Both the position numbers and the translations under genes were made by a program. A stretch of 16,209 nucleotides of DNA. It comes from JAXGTD01 sp040775095 (GTDB lineage: Bacteria; Pseudomonadota; Gammaproteobacteria; Chromatiales; Chromatiaceae). The notes beneath the pieces were generated by a model that was not told the DNA's origin, ran no database searches, and worked only from the letters and a program-made list of their open reading frames with translations. The stretch is taken from NCBI GenBank assembly GCA_040775095.1, contig JAXGTD010000099.1, positions 1 to 16,209 on the forward strand, read 5' to 3'. Shown here piece by piece: positions 7,671 to 13,071 of this stretch (positions are counted from its first letter, which is position 1; every line of letters begins with the position of its first letter).

Positions 7671-8255
7671 TTACGCCGAGCAGCGCGGATCGCTCCAGGC
7701 CCGCTCGGCGAAGACGCCATCAACGGGGGTGTGGAGGAGGTGATTGGCGTAGTTGCTCAGGGTCTTCACGGCGATAGCGAGCACGATCTCCAGGATCTGC
7801 CGCTCGCTGTAGCCGGCCGCCAGGAAGGCCGCGACCTCGGCGCGGCTGGGCAGGCCCCGCTTTGCCACCAGGGTGCGGGTAAAGTCGTGCAGCGCCGCCA
7901 GGCGGGCGTCGGAGATGGGAGCGCCGTCGCGGATGGCATCGGTGACCTCGGTCGGGACCCCGGACATCTTGTCTGCCAGGAAGCTGTGGGCCGCGACGCA
8001 GTAGGTGCAGCCGTTCTCCCGGCTGATGGCAAGCAGCACCACCTCCTGTTCCGCGGGCGTGAATCCCGATCCCTCGCGAAAGCGCCCGTAGCCGTGCACA
8101 TAGGTGTCCAGCAGCCCGGGGGAATTGGCCATGAGGGCGTACATGTTTGGCACGAAACCCAGGTTCGTGCGGGCCTCTTCAAGGCGCGCACGGGCCGGTG
8201 ACTCGGCGTCATCCGCGTCGAGCGCTGTGAGAGTGAGCTTGTATTCGGCTTGCAT
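7671..8255 (-). CDS. AhpD-like/carboxymuconolactone decarboxylase (CMD) family peroxidase-like protein
   Basis: The 194-residue product has the CMD fold. The thiol motif CTYCVAAH places redox Cys83 and Cys86 and His90, with Glu80 just before, as in AhpD-type proteins that reduce peroxides or relay electrons through a CxxC disulfide. The N-terminal block LGFVPNMYALMANSP is shared with the second CMD protein at 14423-14968. The ATG at 8253-8255 has GGAG eight bases upstream; a longer frame adds 17 implausible residues. It lies 63 bp downstream of the HMA-like gene, and the space between them contains ACCATTCGGTCCA, the same word found before tetR and the HMA-like gene. Repression by the TetR protein is therefore likely. 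Substrate and electron donor are unknown. Confidence 0.9.
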   Translation of the reverse strand: MQAEYKLTLTALDADDAESPARARLEEARTNLGFVPNMYALMANSPGLLDTYVHGYGRFREGSGFTPAEQEVVLLAISRENGCTYCVAAHSFLADKMSGVPTEVTDAIRDGAPISDARLAALHDFTRTLVAKRGLPSRAEVAAFLAAGYSERQILEIVLAIAVKTLSNYANHLLHTPVDGVFAERAWSDPRCSA

Positions 8256-8281
8256 GGACGTTCTCCGGAGTGGAGGGAGAG

Positions 8282-8294
8282 ACCATTCGGTCCA
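8282..8294 (+). promoter_or_regulatory. Operator-like site 3, upstream of the AhpD-like gene
   Basis: ACCATTCGGTCCA lies 26 bp before the AhpD-like start codon and is followed by an A run. It shares ACCAT-N2-GGTCCA with sites at 8618-8630 and 9250-9262. The core is ACC-N4-GGT. No convincing -35/-10 pair frames this copy, so it may be a weaker or secondary site. Confidence 0.55.
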
Positions 8295-8318
8295 AAAAAA
8301 GGCCAAACGAAACGGATC

Positions 8319-8546
8319 TCAGAGTCCCACCAGCTGTGCCTGGCCGACAGACTGTCTCACCGCCGCCAACAAGGCCGCGGGATGGTTCTTGTCGGCGTCA
8401 AAGGCCACCAACAGCAAGTGGTCCGTGCCCGCGCCAAAGCGCGGGGCGATCACGCCGTCTACGTCCCGCAGGGCATTCTCCAGGGCCGAACGCGTTTCGG
8501 CGCTCAGCGGGTCGTCGATGTGGATCATGATGTCGGTGATGTTCAT
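8319..8546 (-). CDS. Small HMA/ferredoxin-fold-like protein lacking CxxC
   Basis: The 75-residue product has the beta-alpha-beta-beta-alpha-beta rhythm of heavy-metal-associated domains: MNITDIMIHIDDPLS, a helix with SALENALRDVDGVIAPRF, then HLLLVAFDADKNH, and a final helix and strand ending QLVGL. The metal-binding CxxC of true HMA domains is missing and the protein has no cysteine, so copper carriage by thiols is ruled out. GGAGG precedes the ATG at 8544-8546. It sits between tetR and the AhpD-like gene on the same strand, with an operator-bearing promoter of its own. A role as a partner or adaptor for the CMD protein is an inference from position only. Confidence 0.7.
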   Translation of the reverse strand: MNITDIMIHIDDPLSAETRSALENALRDVDGVIAPRFGAGTDHLLLVAFDADKNHPAALLAAVRQSVGQAQLVGL

Positions 8547-8612
8547 GGTGTGCCCTCCGGATCGGGTTATGGGGTTCGGTTAGGGGGACCGGCTAAGATC
8601 GTCCCCGTCGCA

Positions 8613-8641
8613 TATGTACCATATGGTCCATAATTTGTGAA
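8613..8641 (-). promoter_or_regulatory. Promoter with embedded TetR-type operator (site 2) for the HMA-like/AhpD-like genes
   Basis: On the minus strand TTCACA (8636-8641) and TACATA (8613-8618) are separated by exactly 17 bp. The operator word ACCATATGGTCCA (8618-8630, read on the plus strand) fills the spacer. The wider site at 8613-8632, TATGTACCATATGGTCCATA, is a 20-bp palindrome with a single mismatched pair. A dimer bound here would block RNA polymerase. The -35 matches consensus at five of six positions; the -10 is weak. Confidence 0.6.
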
Positions 8642-8648
8642 AAATTTT

Positions 8649-9239
8649 TCAGGCCGACAGGGCGCCGAGGATCACGGAGATGATGCCCTTTAACGTTCGC
8701 GCGTCGGCGCCCGCCTTGGCCTGGGTCTTCAGGCCGCTCATGCTGCTGACCAGGTAGCTCGCCAGGATGCGCGCGTCACGCTCCGGGGCGATGTCGCCCT
8801 CGCGCTGGGCACGCTCCACCGCGGCCTGCAAGACCGCGCGGAAGCGCTCGATGCTGTGGGCCACATCCTCGGCGATCTCCGGCTCGCCCTGCCCGATCTC
8901 GCTCGCCGTGTTCATCACCAGGCAGCCGCGCGGGGCGCCGCCCGCATCCTTGAGCACCGAATGCAGAAAGTCCTCAATGAACCGCCGGCCCGACGGAGCA
9001 TCGGTCAATCCCTGGCGCAGCTGCGCCGCGAATTGGTCCGCGTAGCGCCCGATGCACCGCCGGAAGAGCTGCTGTTTGCCGCCAAACGCTTGGTAGAGGC
9101 TGCTCTTGGAAAGATTCATCACCCCGAGCAGGTCATGCATGGTGGTGTGTTTGTAACCCTTCGACCAGAACTGGTGCATTGCCGCCTCCAGCGCGGCGTT
9201 GGGATCGAACTCAAGGGGCCTGCCGATACTGGTGTTCAT
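8649..9239 (-). CDS. TetR/AcrR-family repressor, NemR-like
   Basis: The 196-residue product has an N-terminal helix-turn-helix around residues 28-60 (HTTMHDLLGVMNLSKSSLYQ, then AFGGKQQLF) and an all-helical ligand domain. The segment RGCLVMNTASEIG near 104-116 is typical of the NemR-like branch of TetR regulators. By my count its cysteine is Cys106, the same number as the redox-switch cysteine of E. coli NemR; Cys62 is the only other cysteine. Such proteins release DNA when cysteine or electrophile chemistry modifies them. The gene leads a same-strand set with the HMA-like and AhpD-like genes, and its presumed operator lies 10 bp before its start codon, indicating autorepression. Electrophile or oxidant sensing is an inference. 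Confidence 0.88.
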   Translation of the reverse strand: MNTSIGRPLEFDPNAALEAAMHQFWSKGYKHTTMHDLLGVMNLSKSSLYQAFGGKQQLFRRCIGRYADQFAAQLRQGLTDAPSGRRFIEDFLHSVLKDAGGAPRGCLVMNTASEIGQGEPEIAEDVAHSIERFRAVLQAAVERAQREGDIAPERDARILASYLVSSMSGLKTQAKAGADARTLKGIISVILGALSA

Positions 9240-9244
9240 GGATT

Positions 9245-9274
9245 ATTTTTGGACCACATGGTTTTATCTGTCAA
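9245..9274 (-). promoter_or_regulatory. tetR promoter with embedded operator (site 1)
   Basis: On the minus strand a perfect TTGACA -35 (9269-9274) is followed after 18 bp by AAAAAT (9245-9250). The operator word ACCATGTGGTCCA (9250-9262 on the minus strand) lies in the spacer. Transcription would start very close to the tetR ATG at 9237-9239, leaving little or no leader, and no Shine-Dalgarno sequence is visible. This arrangement implies tight autorepression. Confidence 0.6.
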
Positions 9275-9542
9275 GTCCGAGATTTCGCCAGCCCCGCTCT
9301 TCAGTGGTCTCCCGGTAATCGTCGCGCTGCTTGGAGGCTTCTCTATATCGAACTGTTCGTCAAGGTGTTTATACTTGGTTCGAGGCCCAGAGTCCGAGTT
9401 TTCGCGCGCTGGCGAGAAACCTGCCCCTGCTTGGGCGACCTAACAACTGCCCTCGCAGTTATGAACTCATCGGTACTTAATCGCGTTCATCAACCCGCGG
9501 GACCGCGGACGTCATCACGAAATCACCGACGGAGGAGACAAA
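9275..9542. other. Intergenic region upstream of the ECF sigma gene
   Basis: No gene is supported. TATACT at 9370-9375 resembles a -10 hexamer on the plus strand but lacks a good -35 at the right distance. I found no copy of the candidate ECF-type promoter seen upstream of bufA. GGAGGA at 9533-9538 is the ribosome binding site of the sigma gene. Confidence 0.35.
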
Positions 9543-10145
9543 TTGAACAAGCGCGCGGACGAACGCACGGCAGGTTCCCCTGCGACCTGGCTGGACGAGC
9601 ACGGCGACGCCCTCTACCGTTATGCCTTGACGCAATTGCGCGACCCGCACCGGGCCGAGGATGCGGTCCAGGAGACTCTGCTGGCCGGCCTGGTGGGGCA
9701 CGAGCGCTTTGCGGGCGGCGCCTCGGTACGCACCTGGCTCATCGGCATCCTCAAGCACAAGGTCATGGACCAGTTTCGTCGTCAGATGCGCGAGGTGCCC
9801 CTGGACGACCCGGACGATGTTTCAGAGGTGGACGATTCCGCGGACGATGGCGACTTCTCTCCTTCTGGTCACTGGCGAAACAGGCTCGCCGACTGGGGGA
9901 ATCCGCAGGAGGCACTGGAACGCGGCGAGCTCATCGCCTTCCTGCAGCGCTGCCTGGATGCCTTGCCAGAGCGACTGGCCAATCTGTACTGGCTGCGCGA
10001 GGTCATGGAGGAGGGAACCGAAACAATTTGTAAGGAAATGGGCATCACACCGAATAATCTATGGACCACGCTGCATCGGGCTCGCCTGGGATTGCGGCGG
10101 TGTCTGGAACGGAGCTGGCTCGAAGGCGCCAGCCACCGGGGGTAA
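9543..10145 (+). CDS. ECF-type RNA polymerase sigma factor
   Basis: The 200-residue product has the two-domain layout of extracytoplasmic-function sigma factors. Region 2 spans about 18-85, with LYRYALTQLRDPHRAEDAVQ and then SVRTWLIGILKHKVMDQFRR. An acidic linker (about 86-120) is followed by region 4 (about 135-190), with CLDALPERLANLYWLREVM and the helix-turn-helix CKEMGITPNNLWTTLHRARL. The start is TTG at 9543, chosen because GGAGGA lies directly upstream and homology begins just after it. The gene ends six bases before a zinc-finger-like anti-sigma gene, so the two are surely co-transcribed. The neighbouring bufferin operon is the obvious candidate target, as sigma/anti-sigma pairs of this sort are known beside DUF692 clusters. 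Confidence 0.92.
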   Translation: MNKRADERTAGSPATWLDEHGDALYRYALTQLRDPHRAEDAVQETLLAGLVGHERFAGGASVRTWLIGILKHKVMDQFRRQMREVPLDDPDDVSEVDDSADDGDFSPSGHWRNRLADWGNPQEALERGELIAFLQRCLDALPERLANLYWLREVMEEGTETICKEMGITPNNLWTTLHRARLGLRRCLERSWLEGASHRG

Positions 10146-10151
10146 TCGACG

Positions 10152-10418
10152 ATGTTGACCTGTAAAGATGCGAGCCACCTGCTCTCGCAGCGCCAGGAGC
10201 GCCCCCTGAGTCTGCGCGAGCGTCTTGGTCTGCGCCTGCATCTGTGGATGTGCGTGAGCTGCCGGCGCTTCGAGCAGCAGCTCGCGCTGATGCGCCGCGC
10301 CATGCGCGCGCTGCGCCGACGCGTCGAGACAGAGGCGGATGCCGCGGAGCTTCCGGTCGCCGCCCGGGAGCGCATCCGCCGGGCCCTGAGCGACGGACGC
10401 GGACCGCGGCCGGGCTGA
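10152..10418 (+). CDS. Small zinc-finger (zf-HC2-like) anti-sigma factor
   Basis: The 88-residue product carries the zinc-binding anti-sigma pattern: Cys4 near the N-terminus, then His30-x3-Cys34-x2-Cys37 in LHLWMCVSCRRFEQQL. This resembles ZAS/zf-HC2 anti-sigma domains that bind and inhibit the sigma factor encoded just upstream. No membrane segment follows, so it should be a soluble cytoplasmic anti-sigma that could itself sense metal or thiol oxidation at the Cys/His site. The C-terminal half is an arginine-rich helix (MRRAMRALRRRVETEA). The ATG at 10152 lies six bases after the sigma-factor stop. It ends 47 bp before the second MITE. Confidence 0.8.
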   Translation: MLTCKDASHLLSQRQERPLSLRERLGLRLHLWMCVSCRRFEQQLALMRRAMRALRRRVETEADAAELPVAARERIRRALSDGRGPRPG

Positions 10419-10463
10419 GCGGTGCCGCGAGGATCGGGCTGTCCGCCGCCGGGGGGCGATCCA

Positions 10464-10628
10464 TAGGAGGCTGTCCGACTTCGGTCGCAATACCCCGAAA
10501 AGGCGTGAGCCTCGGTCAATAATTGGCCAATATCGGCGCGCTACGTGCAACTCACGGGTCTTCCGTTCGGCGAAATCGCCGGATTTCACGTACGAGCGCG
10601 TCGAGAACCTAAGTCGGACAGCCTCCTA
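10464..10628 (+). mobile_element. 161-bp MITE-like element, copy 2
   Basis: The element at 10466-10626 shares its 16-bp perfect terminal inverted repeats, length and orientation with copy 1 and is flanked by TA on both sides (10464-10465, 10627-10628). Rejoining the flanks restores CCATATGG, a palindrome centred on TA; copy 1 restores ACTAGT, again a palindrome centred on TA. This suggests a preference for palindromic TA targets. The right end supplies the TAG stop codon of bufC. It separates the convergent sigma/anti-sigma genes and the bufferin operon, and its hairpin structure may act as a transcription barrier between them. Confidence 0.85.
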
Positions 10629-11420
10629 TGGCCCGTCCTTGGCCGCAAGTGTGTACCCGGCAAGGAGCCCGTCCGCCATCCATCCGGAGAGGAGTTTGGC
10701 GGCCAGCGCCACGGCCTCCGATTCTCCACGGTCCTGAGCCAGGGCCTCGCAGAGCTCCGCGAAGCGGGCACCGTCGCGAAGCCACTGCAGACTCACGCGC
10801 TCCTCGGCCGGCAGCGAGCGGAAATGGGGGCTCAAGGACTGCCGCCAGATCACCCAGCTCGCGGGGGTTTGCTCCACCGCCGGTGGTGCACGGTCTTCCG
10901 CCAGCGCCTTCCAGATGCCGGGGGTATTCAGCCCCAAGTCCAGAACCTGAACCGAAGGATGCAGCGCGAAGCGCAGCGCGCCCCATGCATCCAGGGGCAC
11001 GGGGGCCAATGCATCGCGGGTCACAAGGGATGCGTCCGCGCTATCGAACGCCAGACCCAGCGCCCATTCAAAGCGCGCCAGCTCGGCGGCGATCGGGTGC
11101 TCGGGCAGCTCCCTCGCCAGATGATCGGCGAAGGCGCCGCCGTACCAGCGCAGATTGCGGCATGTCGAGGGGTGCGCGGCGATATACGAACAAGCCATCT
11201 GCTCGAACAGGGCATCGCCGAGCAACAGGCCCAGTTTGGGATAGCTCTCGGAGAGCGCATCGATGAGGCGCAGCTGGTAGGCGTCGTGATAGATCTTCAG
11301 GCGCCGGCCGGCGCCGACCCGGGCGTCATCGACGATGGCCGAGCGAATCGCCGCGTCGTCTCCCTCCCCCAGGAGGAAGACCTGAAACCGCGCTTGCAGG
11401 GTGTGAAGGCGGGCGTCCAT
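10626..11420 (-). CDS. bufC: DUF2063 (BufC/HvfC-type) partner of the MNIO oxidase
   Basis: The 264-residue product matches the DUF2063 family. The N-terminal domain reads LQARFQVFLLG, then RLKIYHDAYQLRLIDALSES, then YPKLGLLLGDALFEQMACSY, and a conserved HPSTCRNLRWYG block sits near 104-115. These proteins act with DUF692 oxidases, probably delivering the precursor peptide to the enzyme, as shown for related bufferin and methanobactin-type systems. The start codon overlaps the bufB stop by one base (TGATG), indicating translational coupling. The stop TAG (10626-10628) is made from the TA next to the MITE plus the last base of the element. Without the insertion the codon would read TAT, so the present C-terminus may be slightly shortened or altered. 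No DoxX-like bufD follows. Confidence 0.9.
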   Translation of the reverse strand: MDARLHTLQARFQVFLLGEGDDAAIRSAIVDDARVGAGRRLKIYHDAYQLRLIDALSESYPKLGLLLGDALFEQMACSYIAAHPSTCRNLRWYGGAFADHLARELPEHPIAAELARFEWALGLAFDSADASLVTRDALAPVPLDAWGALRFALHPSVQVLDLGLNTPGIWKALAEDRAPPAVEQTPASWVIWRQSLSPHFRSLPAEERVSLQWLRDGARFAELCEALAQDRGESEAVALAAKLLSGWMADGLLAGYTLAAKDGP

Positions 11421-12280
11421 CAGGCCGCCTCGGGATGGGGGAGGTAGGATGCCCCCAGGTGCCGGGCACGACCGAGCTCATCCACCAGCTCGGAGAGCTC
11501 GGGGATCTTGTCGTCGCGCTCGATCATCGTGGACACCGGGCCCAGGCGCGCTAGGGCATAGGCGTAGAGATCCCACACCGCATCGACGACGGGGGCATCG
11601 TGGGTATCGATGATGTAGTCGCCCTGATGTTGGTGGCCGGCCAGGTGAATCTGCTGCACCCTTTGGGCGGGAACGCCGTCGATGAAGGCCCGCGGATCGA
11701 AGTCGTGGTTGAAGCTGCTGACGTAGATGTTGTTCACATCGAGCAGGAGCAGGCAGTCGGCGAGCTCGCACACCCGGGAGACGAAGTCCCATTCCGTCAT
11801 GGTGGAACTCCTGTAGCTGGCGTAACTGGACACGTTCTCCAGCAGGATGGGACGGCCCAGGTAGTCCTGAACCCTGGCAACCCGGGCCGCCACATGTCGC
11901 GCGGTCTCTTCCGTGTAGGGCAGCGGCAGGAGGTCGTGGGTGTTTCTGCCATGAACACCGGTCCAACACAGGTGATCGGAGATCCAGGCCGGCTCCACCC
12001 GCTGGGCCAGGGTCCTGAGCTCGTGCAGATAGGCCATATCCAGCGCGTCCGTCGAGCCGATGGAGAGGGACACCCCATGCATGACGAGCGGATACTCGGC
12101 GCGGATGCGGTCGAGGAAATACAGCGGCTTGCCGCCTGGCACCAGGTAGTTCTCGGAGAGGATCTCGAACCAGTCCACTGCTGGCCGCGTATCGAGCACC
12201 GCGCTGTAGTGCGGGGGCCGCAGCCCCAGGCCAAAACCGAGGAAGGGTCGTGGGGTTCCTATCGCTGCCGTCATGCTCAC
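11420..12280 (-). CDS. bufB: MNIO (DUF692) multinuclear non-heme iron oxidase, BufB type
   Basis: The 286-residue product is a full-length DUF692 TIM-barrel protein. The expected iron-ligand motifs appear in order: MHGVSLSIGS (His68), SDHLCW (Asp102, His103), LLENVSSY (Glu149), LLLDVNNIYVSS with Asn191-His192, IHLAGHQHQGDY (His212, His216), IDTHDAP (His227) and MIERDDKIP (Glu254). Enzymes of this family use two or three irons to oxidise cysteines in a RiPP precursor to heterocycles such as thiooxazoles, giving copper-binding products. The gene follows the Cys-rich precursor by 64 bp and overlaps bufC by one base. GAGGTG lies five bases before its ATG. Chemistry on this particular precursor is inferred from the family. 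Confidence 0.95.
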   Translation of the reverse strand: MSMTAAIGTPRPFLGFGLGLRPPHYSAVLDTRPAVDWFEILSENYLVPGGKPLYFLDRIRAEYPLVMHGVSLSIGSTDALDMAYLHELRTLAQRVEPAWISDHLCWTGVHGRNTHDLLPLPYTEETARHVAARVARVQDYLGRPILLENVSSYASYRSSTMTEWDFVSRVCELADCLLLLDVNNIYVSSFNHDFDPRAFIDGVPAQRVQQIHLAGHQHQGDYIIDTHDAPVVDAVWDLYAYALARLGPVSTMIERDDKIPELSELVDELGRARHLGASYLPHPEAA

Positions 12281-12302
12281 CTCGCCATAAGGGTTGGGAA
12301 CC

Positions 12303-12333
12303 GGTGGGGCACGCCTTGCGGGCCTGCCCCGCC
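12303..12333 (-). promoter_or_regulatory. Strong stem-loop between bufA and bufB
   Basis: GGTGGGGCACGCC (12303-12315) pairs with GGCCTGCCCCGCC (12321-12333) around a 5-nt loop, with one mismatch and one G-T pair. It nearly fills the 64-bp gap between the precursor stop and the oxidase start. No U tract follows in the transcript direction, so it is not a classical terminator. It could stabilise the bufA message or reduce read-through so that precursor exceeds enzyme. That function is inferred. Confidence 0.5.
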
Positions 12334-12344
12334 GGCGCGTTAGG

Positions 12345-12620
12345 TTACTTCGACTGCGACTCGACGGTACCGCCCTCGGCCTTGCACTCCTTGGCGCTCA
12401 TAGCGAGAAAACCCTGGCCTTTGCACGTATTCATGCCCTTGCAATCATTGTGCGCGGTCTTGCATTCGGACTGTCCCTTACACGAGTTGACGCCGATGCA
12501 ATGGACCTGGGCCTCGCCGGCCCAGGCCGGCCTGCTATCGAGGGCGTAGCCGCCGAGCAGCAACGCGGCCGCGCCCGCGGCCAGAACGGACCCAGTCTTG
12601 ATCTTACCGGTTGTGGACAT
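12345..12620 (-). CDS. bufA: Bufferin-type Cys-rich precursor peptide (BufA-like)
   Basis: The 91-residue product begins with a Sec-type signal peptide: lysines at 6 and 8, a hydrophobic core at about 11-26, and a likely cut after AWA at residue 34. The mature part of about 57 residues has six cysteines (41, 47, 53, 60, 66, 79). Two units resemble each other: CIGVNSCKGQS (41-51) and CKGMNTCKGQG (60-70), so the core looks internally duplicated. It lies directly upstream of bufB and bufC, the usual order for bufferin precursors that are modified in the cytosol and exported to bind copper. The CKGxxxCKGQGF wording fits the BufA2-like rather than the DUF2282 (BufA1) group, in my recollection. GAGGAAT lies upstream of the ATG. 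Confidence 0.88.
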   Translation of the reverse strand: MSTTGKIKTGSVLAAGAAALLLGGYALDSRPAWAGEAQVHCIGVNSCKGQSECKTAHNDCKGMNTCKGQGFLAMSAKECKAEGGTVESQSK

Positions 12621-13071
12621 GAGTGATTCCTCGCATCGTTGTTGGAGGTGAAACGACGGGCAGCGTCCGGCAGCTCATGCCGGCGTTCCCAATCCTTGGT
12701 CGGTCGAGCCGGGGATTCCTTACAACGCCCTCGACGCGGCGACCCGCACAGGCGGTCCCCCATGCTCATCCTCCGCGCGGGTGCTGTACGTATGCCCGGG
12801 CCGATGGTCGTGGCGGGGTCTCGTGTTTGGGCCTCCTTGGCTCGGATTGTGATGGTGTGCTGATGGATCGGGGTCCACAGGGCCGCGGCAAGACCGAGAT
12901 CCGCCGCGGTCGCGACGGCGCGTCGCGCGGTATCGCCGACGGGTGCGCGCCCCAGCCGCGGAATAGCTCGGCCGAGGGCGCCTCGACACCGGCGAGCCAC
13001 CGAAAGGTCCCCTGGGTCGCGCCTCGAGCCATCTCACTTCAACAGGCTCAGCGTATCGCCTCGTCCATGGC
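12621..13071. other. bufA upstream region, otherwise empty
   Basis: About 450 bp separate the bufA start from the end of the flavoprotein gene. Frames crossing it are rich in Arg, Pro and Ser and resemble no family. Its first 110 bp presumably hold the bufA promoter and leader. The rest shows no RNA gene or repeat that I can recognise. Confidence 0.4.
12695..12725 (-). promoter_or_regulatory. Candidate ECF-type promoter of the buf operon
   Basis: On the minus strand TTGTAAGGAAT (12715-12725), with an AAGGAAT-like -35 element, is followed about 16 bp later by CGACCA (12697-12702), a possible ECF -10 of the CGxC kind, about 75 bp before the bufA ATG. No sigma-70-like pair was evident. The match is by eye, with no second site in this window to compare, so it is only a candidate for recognition by the nearby ECF sigma factor. 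Confidence 0.3.

Noticed and set aside
10545..11447. 300-residue plus-strand frame opposite bufC
   Set aside because: It begins inside the MITE and is antisense to a clear DUF2063 gene.
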